Assembly (NCBI GenBank): GCA_013376985.1
Contig: JACABB010000006.1
Location: forward strand, 86,772-150,771
Source: Bacteroidales bacterium
GTDB taxonomy: Bacteria; Bacteroidota; Bacteroidia; Bacteroidales; Tenuifilaceae
Direction of reading: 5' to 3'
DNA length: 64,000 nt
In this document: positions 9,826 through 19,593 of the stretch, piece by piece
Position numbering within the stretch: position 1 is the stretch's first letter
How the letters are laid out: each line of letters starts with the position of its first letter
Notes under the pieces: model-generated
The model's input: only the letters and a program-made list of their open reading frames with translations
The model's database searches: none
What the model was told of the DNA's origin: nothing
Made by a program: the position numbers and the translations under genes

Positions 9826-10579
9826 GATACTTGATGTTGTTAAAGTAACTGCCGGATATAGTTCCGATATTGTTTTAAAGGATATAAACTTTGAGGTAGT
9901 TGATAATGACTTTATCGGAGTAATCGGCCCAAATGGGGGTGGAAAAACAACTTTGCTGAAGCTATTACTTGGACAGATTAAACCCTTTCAGGGTCAAATC
10001 AATTTTTACCCTTCTAGCAAAGATGAAACCCTTTTTGGTTATCTTTCCCAAGTCTCTGATATCGACCGGGAGTTTCCTATAAAAGTTATTGATATTGCCC
10101 TTTCGGGGTTGATGTCAAATAGAGGATTTTGGGGAGAGAGCAGGAAAGAGAATCGCAAAAAGGCATTTGAAATATTAACAATAACAGGGGTTGATCATCT
10201 TTACAATAGAAGTGTAAAGGAGTTATCAGGGGGTCAACTTCAAAGGGTTTTTTTGAGTAGAGCCTTAATTTCTCAACCAAGGCTTTTAATCCTTGATGAA
10301 CCAAATACTTTTGTTGATAATAAATTTGAAAAAGAACTTTACGAATTGCTCAAGGAACTAAATAAAAGGATGGCAATAATTATGGTATCTCATGATGTCG
10401 GTACAATAACCTCTTACGTAAAAACGATTGCTTGTGTAAATCGAAATTTGCACTATCATCGTTCAAACAAAATAACCACTGAACAATTGGCTGCCTATGA
10501 TTGTCCCATTCAGGTTATTACTCATGGTAAAATTCCACATACCGTTTTACTCGATCACTGTAAGGAGGGAAGTGTATGA
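9818..10579 (+). CDS. znuC: Metal ABC transporter ATP-binding protein
   Basis: The 253-residue ATPase shows Walker A GPNGGGKTT, the signature LSGGQLQRV, Walker B LLILDEPNTFVD and the switch His in MVSHD. Its start overlaps the end of the substrate-binding protein gene by 8 bp, and its stop overlaps the permease start by 4 bp (ATGA), which indicates translational coupling. It energises import through the adjacent permease on the cytoplasmic face. Confidence 0.9.
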   Translation: MNKILDVVKVTAGYSSDIVLKDINFEVVDNDFIGVIGPNGGGKTTLLKLLLGQIKPFQGQINFYPSSKDETLFGYLSQVSDIDREFPIKVIDIALSGLMSNRGFWGESRKENRKKAFEILTITGVDHLYNRSVKELSGGQLQRVFLSRALISQPRLLILDEPNTFVDNKFEKELYELLKELNKRMAIIMVSHDVGTITSYVKTIACVNRNLHYHRSNKITTEQLAAYDCPIQVITHGKIPHTVLLDHCKEGSV

Positions 10580-11418
10580 TAGAACTTTTTAAAGATCTTT
10601 TTGAATACCAGTTTTTACAAAACGCAGTTGCAGCGGCATTACTAGTATCAGTGGTTGCAGGGATTATTGGCACCTATATTACATCAAGAAGGCTAGTGTT
10701 TCTTAGTGGTGGAATAACCCATGCTTCATTTGGTGGTATTGGGATTGCATATTATGTAGGGATAAATCCTGTGATTGGTGCAATCATTTTTTCGATATTA
10801 TCAGCATTTGGAATTGAAGCATTATCGCACCGCAAGAATATTAGGGAAGATTCCGCAATTGGTATTTTATGGGCATTTGGAATGGCTGTTGGAATAATTT
10901 TTATTTTTTTAACACCTGGGTATGCACCTAACCTTCTTAGTTTTCTTTTTGGAAGTATACTTACAGTTACAAATTCCGACTTACTTTATTTGTTGATTTT
11001 GAATATTGTAGTTATACTATTTTTTATCATCTTCTATCGACCAATTCTTTACATCGCATTTGATCAGGAATTTGCTCGAACCCAAAAAATTCCAGTAACC
11101 CTTATGAATTATATACTTATCATGTTTATTGCTATTGCAATTGTGCTAAGTATAAGAGTTGTTGGGATTATACTATTAATCTCTCTTTTCACCATACCTC
11201 CTGCCACTGCAAATATTTTCTCCCATCACTTTGGAAAGATAATATTTTGGTCAATTTTATTGAGTTTTTTGGGTTCTTTTATTGGGCTGATATTGTCATA
11301 CAGCATAAATATTCCGAGCGGAGCATCAATTGTTGTTGTTTTGGTATTAATGTTTGGTGTTGTAAAGTTGCTATTTAGTTTATACAACCGAATTCAACGG
11401 AAATTAATAATGTTTTAA
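10576..11418 (+). CDS. znuB: Metal ABC transporter permease
   Basis: The 280-residue, highly hydrophobic protein has about eight membrane helices and the ABC-3 family landmarks GGITHASFGGIGIAYY near residue 49 and a C-terminal IPSGASIVVV segment. It is the inner-membrane channel of the uptake system encoded by the two preceding genes, with which it is translationally coupled (4-bp ATGA overlap). Confidence 0.9.
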   Translation: MIELFKDLFEYQFLQNAVAAALLVSVVAGIIGTYITSRRLVFLSGGITHASFGGIGIAYYVGINPVIGAIIFSILSAFGIEALSHRKNIREDSAIGILWAFGMAVGIIFIFLTPGYAPNLLSFLFGSILTVTNSDLLYLLILNIVVILFFIIFYRPILYIAFDQEFARTQKIPVTLMNYILIMFIAIAIVLSIRVVGIILLISLFTIPPATANIFSHHFGKIIFWSILLSFLGSFIGLILSYSINIPSGASIVVVLVLMFGVVKLLFSLYNRIQRKLIMF

Positions 11419-11470
11419 AAAATATAGTATACCGATATTTTGGCAAAGACTTAAATAATACAGCATAATT

Positions 11471-12859
11471 ATGAATTTCGATCTTATAGTAATTGGAAGT
11501 GGCCCGGGCGGCTATGTTGCAGCAATAAGAGCCAGTCAGCTGGGTTTAAAGGTTGCAGTTGTTGAAAAAGAAAACTTAGGAGGAATTTGCCTTAACTGGG
11601 GTTGTATACCTACCAAGGCATTACTTAAGAGTGCTCAAGTATTTGAATATGCCTCTCATGCAGCTGATTACGGAGTAGTTGCAACTGGAGTTACTCCTGA
11701 TTTTGAGAAGATAATTGCTCGTAGCCGTGGTGTTGCCGATGCCATGAGCAAAGGAATTCAGTTTCTTTTCAAGAAGAACAAAGTTGAGGTTTTGAATGGA
11801 TTTGGAAAACTAAAAGATAGCCACACAGTTGCCGTTGAAGCAGCGGACGGTTCAATTAATGATTATACTGCAAGTCACATTATTCTTGCTACAGGTGCAC
11901 GTTCACGTGAACTGCCAAATTTAAAGCAGGATGGCGTTAAGGTAATTGGCTATCGCCAAGCGTTAACCCTGCCAAAGCAACCAAAATCAATGGTAGTTGT
12001 GGGTTCTGGAGCTATAGGTAGCGAGTTTGCATACTTCTACAATACAATAGGAACAAAGGTTACGCTAGTGGAATTTTTACCTAATGTTGTTCCTCTGGAA
12101 GATGAAGAGGTAAGTAAAACACTGGAGCGTGCTTTTAAAAAAGCAGGAATAACTGTAATGACAAACTCAACTGTTGAGTCAGTTGATATTTCTGGGGATC
12201 TTTGTAAAGTTAAAATTCAAACTAAGAAGGGACTGGAAGAGGTTGAGGCAGAAATTGTACTTTCAGCAGTTGGCGTTAGTCCAAACCTAGAGGGAATTGG
12301 GCTAGAGACTGTTGGAATAGAAATTGAAAAAGGCAAAGTTAAGGTTGATGATTATTATCGGACGAATATCGAGGGCATTTATGCAATTGGTGATATTGTT
12401 CACGGACCTGCACTAGCTCACGTAGCCTCTGCTGAAGGTATTGTTTGTGTGGAGAAAATTGCCGGGCAAAATCCTTACCCAGTTAATTATAAGAATATTC
12501 CTGGATGTACCTATACTACGCCAGAAGTAGCATCTGTAGGGATGAGCGAAAAGGCAGCCATTGAGGCTGGTTATGAGATAAAAGTCGGAAAATTTCCGTT
12601 TACTGCATCGGGAAAAGCAACGGCTGCTGGAGCAAGAGATGGCTTTATTAAATTGATATTCGATGCAAAATATGGCGAACTTCTTGGTGCACATATGATT
12701 GGGGCAAATGTTACCGAGATGATAGCTGAATTAGTAGTTGCAAGAAACCTAGAAACTACAGGACATGAGCTTATTAAGAGTATTCACCCACATCCTACAA
12801 TGAGTGAGGCCATTATGGAGGCAGCAGCAGCAGCCTATGGTGAGGTGATTCACATTTAA
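11471..12859 (+). CDS. lpdA: Dihydrolipoyl dehydrogenase (E3)
   Basis: The 462-residue flavoprotein has the FAD-binding GSGPGGYVAAIRA motif, the redox-active disulfide C40-LNWG-C45, the NAD-binding GSGAIGSEFAYF segment, the second FAD motif YAIGDIV and the C-terminal active-site HPHPTMSE. It reoxidises dihydrolipoamide in 2-oxoacid dehydrogenase or glycine cleavage complexes, using NAD+. No E1/E2 genes are adjacent. Length and motifs are standard for the family. Confidence 0.95.
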   Translation: MNFDLIVIGSGPGGYVAAIRASQLGLKVAVVEKENLGGICLNWGCIPTKALLKSAQVFEYASHAADYGVVATGVTPDFEKIIARSRGVADAMSKGIQFLFKKNKVEVLNGFGKLKDSHTVAVEAADGSINDYTASHIILATGARSRELPNLKQDGVKVIGYRQALTLPKQPKSMVVVGSGAIGSEFAYFYNTIGTKVTLVEFLPNVVPLEDEEVSKTLERAFKKAGITVMTNSTVESVDISGDLCKVKIQTKKGLEEVEAEIVLSAVGVSPNLEGIGLETVGIEIEKGKVKVDDYYRTNIEGIYAIGDIVHGPALAHVASAEGIVCVEKIAGQNPYPVNYKNIPGCTYTTPEVASVGMSEKAAIEAGYEIKVGKFPFTASGKATAAGARDGFIKLIFDAKYGELLGAHMIGANVTEMIAELVVARNLETTGHELIKSIHPHPTMSEAIMEAAAAAYGEVIHI

Positions 12860-12880
12860 TTACTGTTACATTGAAAAGCA

Positions 12881-12906
12881 AAAAACCGGATTATTCCGGT
12901 TTTTTT
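12881..12906 (+). terminator. Rho-independent terminator after lpdA
   Basis: Perfect stem AAAAACCGGA / TCCGGTTTTT with a TTAT loop, followed by T residues, 22 bp after the lpdA stop. It also precedes the convergent gene's stop, so it may act in both directions. Confidence 0.85.
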
Positions 12907-12929
12907 GTCAATACAAATTTATTTAATCG

Positions 12930-13487
12930 TTAATCCCATTTAAACTCGAATGTTGTACATCCTTGTCCTGAAGAAATAAAACTTGTGATCTTATACGATA
13001 TATTTTTACACTTACAAAGTTCAAGGGCTTTAACACACCAACCAGCAAATCTGTATTCTAGCGTTTTAGTAATTCCTTCAAATTTAGTAATTTTCATTAT
13101 AACCATTTTACCGCCAACCTCAGCAACTTCAACTTCTGAAGGTGTATAAAACGTTTCAACCATTCTGGAAGCTCTCTTCATCATATATTGTGGGGTAGCA
13201 ATAAAAATAAAAACCTTGTAAATACCTGTTAATGCTACACTTGCGCTATATTTACCAAGTTCTTCACCCGCCTTTTGAGAGTTATTGCTGTAGAATTTTT
13301 CTGTGATACTATTCATAGGCTCATAGTAGGCAGGTTTAATTTCGTACCAGTCACCGACCCTCACAGCTCCTTCATAAATTTTTTTTGAATCAGCTGGGAG
13401 TGACTCAATCCAGCCTTCAAATTGACTGGGGAAGTTGATTTTAACAAAATCCCTAGTTGTTAATATACTAGTACCTTTAACTTGCAT
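12930..13487 (-). CDS. Conserved hypothetical protein, possible heme-NO-binding/V4R-like fold
   Basis: The 185-residue protein has no signal peptide. It shows an N-terminal segment (SQFEGWIESLPADSKKIYE) followed by a core with GEELGKYSASVALTGIYKVF, a YTPSEVEV segment and a small C-terminal beta unit. From memory this order resembles the Bacteroidota/Myxococcota TIGR02265 (DUF2378) relatives of heme-NO-binding and V4R domains; I cannot confirm it without a profile search. Ligand and role are unknown. It converges on the lpdA terminator. Confidence 0.55.
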   Translation of the reverse strand: MQVKGTSILTTRDFVKINFPSQFEGWIESLPADSKKIYEGAVRVGDWYEIKPAYYEPMNSITEKFYSNNSQKAGEELGKYSASVALTGIYKVFIFIATPQYMMKRASRMVETFYTPSEVEVAEVGGKMVIMKITKFEGITKTLEYRFAGWCVKALELCKCKNISYKITSFISSGQGCTTFEFKWD

Positions 13488-13639
13488 AGTTTAGAGATTT
13501 TAATCAGTTTGCAAAATAGTGTAATTAAATCAGATTTTTATGCAGATTGATCTAAATCACCATAATCTGTTTATAGAACAAGTTTTGACTTGTTGATCAC
13601 CATGGAATTCCTAATTTTGCGGGATAAATTATTTATTAA

Positions 13640-15592
13640 ATGATCTCTGTAAATCAGGTAACAGTTAGTTTTGGCGGTTTTCAGCTATTTAAAGACATCA
13701 ATTTTTTAATTACTCCACGTGATAGGATAGGACTTGTAGGCAAGAATGGTGCAGGTAAATCAACACTTCTAAAGTTGATTGTAGGAGAGATGAAGCCTAC
13801 TTCAGGAGGCCTTTCTATTCCCAATGATATTCGAATTGGATATCTTCCTCAGCAAATGATAATAGTTGATGGGCGTTCTGTTATGGCTGAAACGCTATTG
13901 GCCTTTAATGAAACTATTGATCTTAAAAAGGAAATAGACAAACTTGGGAAGGAGATTGCTGAGAGGACAGATTATGAAAGCGATTCGTATACCAAATTAA
14001 TTAGCCTGTTAGCAGATAAAACAGATCATTATAATATACTTGGAGGCGGTAATATTGAGGCACAGGTTGAACAAACCCTCACTGGACTTGGTTTTAAACG
14101 AATCGATTTTGATCGCCCAACATCAGAGTTTAGTGGAGGTTGGAGAATGCGAATAGAATTGGCAAAGTTGCTACTCAGAAAACCAGCCGTTTTGCTTCTA
14201 GATGAGCCCACAAATCACTTAGATATAGAGTCAATTCAGTGGCTTGAGGAGTATTTAAGTACATTTCCAGGGGCATTACTGCTAATCTCACATGATAAGG
14301 CATTTTTGGACAATGTAACTCAGCGTACAATTGAACTTTCTCTAGGGGTTGCGTATGACTACAAAGTATCGTATTCAAAGTATGTAGAGTTGCATAGGGA
14401 ACGTAGAGAGCAACAAATGGCGGCATACCGAAATCAACAAAAGATGATTGAGGATACTCAGGATTTTATTGAGAGATTTCGCTATAAGGCCACTAAAGCA
14501 GTGCAAGTTCAGTCACGCATAAAGCAACTAGATAGACTCGAAATAATTGAGGTTGATGATGAGGATTTAACTGCGCTAAATATCAAATTTCCGCCCGCTC
14601 CACGATCTGGAGATACTGTGGTTGAGGCTAAAGAGGTTTCAAAAAGTTTCGGCAACCATCTGATTTTTAGTGGAGCAAACTTTTCCGTTCAACGTGGCGA
14701 AAAAGTAGCTTTTGTTGGTCGTAATGGAGAGGGTAAAACAACCATGAGCCGCATTATAATCGGCGAACTCGATTACACGGGGAATACAAAAATTGGTCAC
14801 AATGTTAGCATTGGTTACTTTGCTCAGAATCAGGATGAATTGCTTAATAACTCACTCACGGTACTTGAGACAATTGACCATGTAGCAGTTGGAGATGTAC
14901 GTACAAAGATGCGTGATATCCTAGGGGCATTTCTTTTTAGGGGAGATGATGTTGATAAAAAGGTTGGAGTCCTATCTGGAGGTGAACGTAATCGGTTAGC
15001 GATGGCAAAGTTGATGCTACAACCCTACAACCTTCTTATACTCGACGAGCCAACCAATCATCTAGACATGCGTTCAAAGGACATACTAAAAGAGGCTCTT
15101 CTTAAATTCGATGGAACGCTCATAATTGTATCTCACGATCGAGAATTCCTGAATGGTTTAGTCGAAAAAGTGTATGAATTTAGCGATGGCAAAGTAAAGG
15201 AACATCTTGGTGGTATATACGATTTTCTTCGTAGAAGAAAGCTCGATAATCTTAAAGAGTTGGAGCGTAAGCGCGAGGAGGAACGGGAGAGCGAACCTAA
15301 ATCGGATTCCGATCAGAAACAGGCTTGGCTTGAGCGTAAAGAGATGGATAAGCAAATTCGAAAGGTTGTTTCTCAACTTGAAGATGTTGAAGCTCGTATT
15401 GAAAAAATTGAGGCTGAAATTGCAGGTTTAGATGCTAAATTTGCAAATCCTGATCCAAATACTCCAGATACATCTCACTACGAATTTTTTTCGCACTATC
15501 AGGATTTGAAAAAGGAATTAAACGATAATATGAATAGATGGGAAGAATTATCAATAGAGGTAGAGCAGTTGAAAACTAAAAGAAATCAGTGA
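13640..15592 (+). CDS. ABC-F family ATPase
   Basis: The 650-residue soluble protein carries two ATP-binding cassettes without membrane segments: Walker A GKNGAGKST and GRNGEGKTT, signatures FSGGWRMRI and LSGGERNRL, and DEPTNHLD twice. The inter-cassette linker (about residues 250-315) and a charged C-terminal coiled coil (about 540-645) complete the ABC-F layout. Members act on the ribosome in translation regulation or antibiotic protection. Housekeeping (Uup/YdiF-like) rather than resistance type seems likelier, because the context is not mobile. Confidence 0.9.
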   Translation: MISVNQVTVSFGGFQLFKDINFLITPRDRIGLVGKNGAGKSTLLKLIVGEMKPTSGGLSIPNDIRIGYLPQQMIIVDGRSVMAETLLAFNETIDLKKEIDKLGKEIAERTDYESDSYTKLISLLADKTDHYNILGGGNIEAQVEQTLTGLGFKRIDFDRPTSEFSGGWRMRIELAKLLLRKPAVLLLDEPTNHLDIESIQWLEEYLSTFPGALLLISHDKAFLDNVTQRTIELSLGVAYDYKVSYSKYVELHRERREQQMAAYRNQQKMIEDTQDFIERFRYKATKAVQVQSRIKQLDRLEIIEVDDEDLTALNIKFPPAPRSGDTVVEAKEVSKSFGNHLIFSGANFSVQRGEKVAFVGRNGEGKTTMSRIIIGELDYTGNTKIGHNVSIGYFAQNQDELLNNSLTVLETIDHVAVGDVRTKMRDILGAFLFRGDDVDKKVGVLSGGERNRLAMAKLMLQPYNLLILDEPTNHLDMRSKDILKEALLKFDGTLIIVSHDREFLNGLVEKVYEFSDGKVKEHLGGIYDFLRRRKLDNLKELERKREEERESEPKSDSDQKQAWLERKEMDKQIRKVVSQLEDVEARIEKIEAEIAGLDAKFANPDPNTPDTSHYEFFSHYQDLKKELNDNMNRWEELSIEVEQLKTKRNQ

Positions 15593-15709
15593 AATATCAA
15601 AACAAATTTGCGATTCAAAATATCGAACCCGATCAACATTTTTTAGGTATTGGTAGTCGAAAACCCCATAATCATCAGCTAATAATATTCAATCAATAAG
15701 TAAAAAGAC

Positions 15710-16453
15710 ATGTCAAAAGAGGTAAACGAATCAATATATGGTCTTCGCCCTGTTATAGAGGCGATAATATCTGGTAAGCAGATTGATAAAGTATTAGTAA
15801 AACAAGGTTTAAGCGGCGAACTCGCCACCGAACTTCTTCGCTTGATGAAGGAGAAGAATATTCATTTTCAGTTTGTTCCGACTGAGCGATTTGCAAAATA
15901 TGGAGATAAGAATCATCAAGGTGTTGTAGCCTTTGTTATTCCTGTTGAACTGGTTGAGCTGGAATCATTGGTGCCAACACTTTTTGAAAGCGGCAAAGTT
16001 CCATTAATATTAATTCTTGATGGGATTACTGATGTTCGAAATTTTGGAGCAATAGTTCGTACTGCCGAGTGTGCTGGAGTTGATGCTATAGTTGTTCCTG
16101 CAAAGGGTGCTGCCCAAATTGGCTCCGATTCAATAAAAACATCTGCTGGCGCATTACACCATATTCCAATTTGTCGTGTTGGAAGTCTTAAAATGACATT
16201 GAACTTTTTGAAGAATAGTGGTTTTCAAACGGCTATTGCTACCGATAAAGGCTCGGAATCCCTTTATAATGTTGATCTAACTGGACCTATGGTAATTGTG
16301 ATGGGTGCTGAGGATATTGGAGTTTCCCCTGACTTATTTAGGTTAGCCGATAAACTGGTGAAGATTCCTATTAAAGGCAAAATAGGATCACTAAATGTTT
16401 CTGTTGCAGCAGGTGTTGTAGTGTATGAAGTTTTGAGACAAAGAGGGTTATAA
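15710..16453 (+). CDS. rlmB: 23S rRNA 2'-O-ribose methyltransferase, RlmB/TrmH type
   Basis: The 247-residue SPOUT methyltransferase has an N-terminal RNA-binding substrate domain (YGLRPVIEAI at the start) and a C-terminal knotted domain with the three SpoU motifs: DGITDVRNFGAIVRTAE, VMGAEDIGVS and IPIKGKIGSLNVSVAAGV. RlmB methylates G2251 of 23S rRNA in Escherichia coli. The gene stop overlaps the convergent patatin gene stop by 6 bp. Confidence 0.9.
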   Translation: MSKEVNESIYGLRPVIEAIISGKQIDKVLVKQGLSGELATELLRLMKEKNIHFQFVPTERFAKYGDKNHQGVVAFVIPVELVELESLVPTLFESGKVPLILILDGITDVRNFGAIVRTAECAGVDAIVVPAKGAAQIGSDSIKTSAGALHHIPICRVGSLKMTLNFLKNSGFQTAIATDKGSESLYNVDLTGPMVIVMGAEDIGVSPDLFRLADKLVKIPIKGKIGSLNVSVAAGVVVYEVLRQRGL

Positions 16454-17368
16454 CCCAGCTTTATCCATAGCCATTTTACACGCTTCTCGTCCATAAGCAA
16501 TCATCTCTTCCCCTTTATAAAACTCGAATACTGAGCAAGAGTATTTAGAGATACTAACAAGAACATCGGGTGGATATGTTTCAATAGTTTGCTCTGTCAA
16601 TTTGGATTGCATTAGTTGAATTGAACGGGTTAATATATCAAAGTAACCAAGTTTTAACTTTGGATCAGTTGGCTTTTCTATTTTTTCATAATGGTGGCTA
16701 CTAAAGAGTTCATCCCATTTCTTTATTAGCTTAGTAACTTTAGCGCTGTGAATCGCTTCAGGCTCAATTTTCTTAGGTAAACTAGGCTTTTGATACGATA
16801 CAAGTGAATTAAGGTCAACAGCAATTAGTAAATCATTATTCGAACGTAAAACTTTATTAATAGGCATTGGATTAAGTACACCACCATCAACTAGTATTCC
16901 ACCATCATACTCAATGGGAGTGAAAACGTTTGGGATTGATATTGAGGCTCTAATAGCTTTGTATAGGTTGCCTTTATCAAAGGCTACCTCCTTATTGTTA
17001 ATTATATCGGCAGCAACTGCAATGTATCTTATAGGTAAGTTTTCAATGTCAATTTCTGGTATTATTTTCAGCTTACGCATTTTCTCAAATACCCTTTCAC
17101 CCCTTATAAAACCTTGGGAACTCAGAGTGAAATCAATCAAATTGAAAATTTTAAGTTTATCGAGATTTATAACCCATTCTCTAAACTTATCGATATTACC
17201 TGATGCGTATAAACCTCCAACAAAAGCACCCATTGAACTTCCGGCAATAGATGTTATTGTATACCCTCTTTCGGTGATTTCATCAATAACACCTATGTGC
17301 GCTAAGCCTCTTGCTCCACCGCTAGATAGCACAAGTGCTATATTCTTTTTAGTGGAAACTTTTGCCAT
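16448..17368 (-). CDS. Patatin-like phospholipase
   Basis: The 306-residue protein has the patatin oxyanion-hole motif SGGARGLAHIGV, the nucleophile elbow G-S-S45-M-G and the catalytic dyad Asp in VDGGVLNPMP. This is the RssA/YlbK-like bacterial form, a soluble serine acyl hydrolase acting on lipids. It lies 41 bp after the deaminase gene on the same strand and may share its transcript. The physiological substrate is not known. Confidence 0.87.
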   Translation of the reverse strand: MAKVSTKKNIALVLSSGGARGLAHIGVIDEITERGYTITSIAGSSMGAFVGGLYASGNIDKFREWVINLDKLKIFNLIDFTLSSQGFIRGERVFEKMRKLKIIPEIDIENLPIRYIAVAADIINNKEVAFDKGNLYKAIRASISIPNVFTPIEYDGGILVDGGVLNPMPINKVLRSNNDLLIAVDLNSLVSYQKPSLPKKIEPEAIHSAKVTKLIKKWDELFSSHHYEKIEKPTDPKLKLGYFDILTRSIQLMQSKLTEQTIETYPPDVLVSISKYSCSVFEFYKGEEMIAYGREACKMAMDKAGL

Positions 17369-17408
17369 TTATTATTAGATAATTGAATTTTATTGATGAT
17401 GAAATATT

Positions 17409-17882
17409 TCAATAATCGATCCTGTTTTCCTTTTTGTCCCATTCTCTAAAAGGGATAACCCCTTTTTCGGCAGCAACCTGAAGAAAAGGAATTTTTCGCT
17501 GATCGAATGAAAGGTTTACCTCATTATAAATAAAACTATCATCAAAGCCATGGTATGAAGCCATATGGCGCGAAGCAGAGTAGTATACTACATCCAATCT
17601 TGACCAATAAATAGCCCCTAAGCACATTGGACATGGTTCGCAGGATGTATAAAGGACACAACCATTAAGTTGAAATGAATTTAAATTCTTACAAGCCTCT
17701 CTTATTGCCATTACTTCAGCATGAGCCGTAGGATCATTGGTAGAGGTTACCGAATTATTTCCTCTTCCAACAACTTTACCATCCTTTACTACTATTGCAC
17801 CAAATGGGCCTCCTTTACCGCTCATTACACCCTCAATTGCAAGGTGTATGGCTTGCTCCATCAATGTTTCATCTAATTCCAT
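17409..17882 (-). CDS. guaD: Guanine deaminase (cytidine-deaminase fold)
   Basis: The 157-residue zinc deaminase shows the zinc site H54-A-E56 (PTAHAEV) and C81-EP-C84 (TSCEPCPMCLGAIYW). The C-terminal part GFDDSFIYNEV plus REWDKKENRIDY closely follows the Bacillus guanine deaminase GuaD in my recollection, including total length (about 156). It would convert guanine to xanthine. A tRNA adenosine deaminase is less likely because of the FDDSFIY element and the short swapped C-terminus. Confidence 0.82.
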   Translation of the reverse strand: MELDETLMEQAIHLAIEGVMSGKGGPFGAIVVKDGKVVGRGNNSVTSTNDPTAHAEVMAIREACKNLNSFQLNGCVLYTSCEPCPMCLGAIYWSRLDVVYYSASRHMASYHGFDDSFIYNEVNLSFDQRKIPFLQVAAEKGVIPFREWDKKENRIDY

Positions 17883-17945
17883 AATTATTTTTTTTGAATA
17901 AAAATAGTAAAAATAGATTCAAATATATATGTTAAAATTAAATAA

Positions 17946-17978
17946 AAATCCCTCAATATTATGAATATAGAGGGATTT
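17946..17978 (-). terminator. Hairpin terminator after the MscS-type gene
   Basis: AAATCCCTC at 17946-17954 pairs perfectly with GAGGGATTT at 17970-17978, with extra AT pairing inside. It sits 20 bp past the stop of the minus-strand channel gene and ends in a short T run on that strand. Confidence 0.6.
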
Positions 17979-17997
17979 GATTAAGTTAATTTCTTTT

Positions 17998-19287
17998 CTA
18001 TGCTTTAAAGTCATCTCCAGAAGGTCGTTGGAATACCTTCAACTCGAATTCTGGGATCACTGAAAGAATATGCTCAAAAATATTTGCCTGAACCTCTTCG
18101 TAGTTAGCCATTGCTTTTTCTTTTGAAAAGCAATAAATCTCTAATGGTATTCCATTTTCAGATGGTTGTCGATGGCGAACAACAATAGTAGTGTTTTGAT
18201 TAATATTGGGATTGTTTCTAAGAAAAAGTTCGATGTACTTTCTAAAAATCCCAAAATTAGTTAACCTCTGTCCATTTACTAGAATTTGGGTGTTAATATT
18301 ATTCTCATTATTAGATTTTTCAATCTCTTTAGATTTATTATCGATAAATTCAGCAAGAAGATCAATTTTTCTGAGTTTCTCAATTTGTTCTTCGGAGCAA
18401 AATTTGACACTTCTCATATCAAACAAGATCGAACGTTTTATAAGCCTTCCATCAGACTCAACCATTCCCTGCCAGTTCTGAAAACTTTCTGAAACCAATG
18501 CGTATGTTGGAATTGTATTAATTGTTCTATCATAATTTTGGACTTTTACAGTATTTAATGAGATTTCAGTAACTGTACCATCAATTTTACGACTTGGCAT
18601 TTCAATCCAATCACCTGGCTTAACTAGATTATTTGCAGATAATTGAATAGAAGCTACAAGACCTAGTATGGTATCCTTAAAAACTAACATTAATACCGCT
18701 GCTGATGCCCCCAAACCAACGAGGAGACTTGCGGGATTTTTGTTAATTAAAATTGCTATTATTATTATTCCTCCTAAAAAATAGGAGATAATCTTTACTA
18801 CTTGCAGATATCCCTTAATGGGTCTACTCTTTGCTAAAGGAAGAGTTTGGTACACATCATGAACTGCATTTAGAAAGGCATTAACTACAAGGAGAGAGAC
18901 AAAGGTCATGTAGATCTTTGTTAGATCGTAAAAGAAAAGAGTGAGTTTTGGTGAGTAATCGTAAAGTGCGATGTGAATTGTCGAATAAATTACAACTGCA
19001 GGAGCAAAGTGAGCTAGTTTGTGAAAAAATTTTCTTTCAACAAGAATATCGTCCCATTCAGTTTCAGTCTTTTTGGCTATTCGTGCTACAAGAACAAGAA
19101 TAATTCTTCGAACTATGTAATCTGCTAACAAAGCAAGAATAGCAATAGCCGCAAGAGATATTGCTACTTTTAAAAGTTGAGCAAAAGTTTCGTTTATTCC
19201 ATTATTTAGCAACCATGTTTCCAAATTTTCGAGCATCTGGTACTTTTCTACAACTTGTTCTTCAACGGCTTGAATTTGCGCTTGCAT
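17998..19287 (-). CDS. Mechanosensitive ion channel, MscS/YbdG-like
   Basis: I take the ATG at 19287; the longer frame would need a TTG at 19311. The 429-residue protein has several N-terminal membrane helices and the MscS core: the pore-lining helix region SLLVGLGASAAVLMLVFKDT, then the beta domain (NNLVKPGDWIEMPSRKIDGTVTEISL) and a cytoplasmic C-terminus. The FKDTILGLVASIQL stretch is the usual MscS boundary of helix 3 and the beta domain. It should gate under membrane tension and protect from osmotic downshock. Confidence 0.88.
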   Translation of the reverse strand: MQAQIQAVEEQVVEKYQMLENLETWLLNNGINETFAQLLKVAISLAAIAILALLADYIVRRIILVLVARIAKKTETEWDDILVERKFFHKLAHFAPAVVIYSTIHIALYDYSPKLTLFFYDLTKIYMTFVSLLVVNAFLNAVHDVYQTLPLAKSRPIKGYLQVVKIISYFLGGIIIIAILINKNPASLLVGLGASAAVLMLVFKDTILGLVASIQLSANNLVKPGDWIEMPSRKIDGTVTEISLNTVKVQNYDRTINTIPTYALVSESFQNWQGMVESDGRLIKRSILFDMRSVKFCSEEQIEKLRKIDLLAEFIDNKSKEIEKSNNENNINTQILVNGQRLTNFGIFRKYIELFLRNNPNINQNTTIVVRHRQPSENGIPLEIYCFSKEKAMANYEEVQANIFEHILSVIPEFELKVFQRPSGDDFKA

Positions 19288-19460
19288 ATATCTATAAGTT
19301 TTGTGGCGCAAAAATAAATATCAACAATAGAAATACAAGTAGTTTTATAATAAATATTTAATGGCATTCAATTATTCTTAATAAAAATATTGTAGTCATT
19401 AGTTTAACTTTGCATTATTAGAAAAGTCTAATCAGCAAATAACTCATACTTAAATGGAGT

Positions 19461-19527
19461 ACCCATGTAATTGAGATCATATAAGCACCAAAATGGGTGT
19501 TTGACTTCGACGAATCCTTCGGGGTTC
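19461..19527 (+). promoter_or_regulatory. Possible structured leader of the M64 peptidase gene
   Basis: Upstream of the peptidase gene ACCCAT (19461-19466) can pair with ATGGGT (19493-19498), or CACC with GGTG locally (19486-19499), and a separate hairpin GAATCC-TTCG-GGGTTC with a UUCG-type tetraloop lies at 19512-19527. A TAACTTTG box at 19405-19412 could be a -7 element, though no correctly spaced -33 is evident. The mutually exclusive pairings are suggestive only; no known riboswitch class was recognised. Confidence 0.3.
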
Positions 19528-19593
19528 ATGTGTTCATTAAGGAATGTTAATATTATAACTTATAAATATTAAGAAAATAAAAATCTTGTACGT

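Noticed and set aside
13583-13619. TAATTTTG at 13612 considered as a promoter of the ABC-F gene
   Set aside because: The nearest TTG boxes give spacings of 16 or 24 bp instead of about 19, so I did not list it.
13640-15592. ABC-F gene considered as an antibiotic-resistance determinant of the NRPS cluster
   Set aside because: It is 27 kb away in housekeeping context between lpdA and rlmB, with no mobile signals.
16914-17378. A 154-codon plus-strand frame opposite the patatin-like gene
   Set aside because: The opposite frame carries GGxRG, GxSxG and DGG patatin motifs in order, so this one is a shadow.
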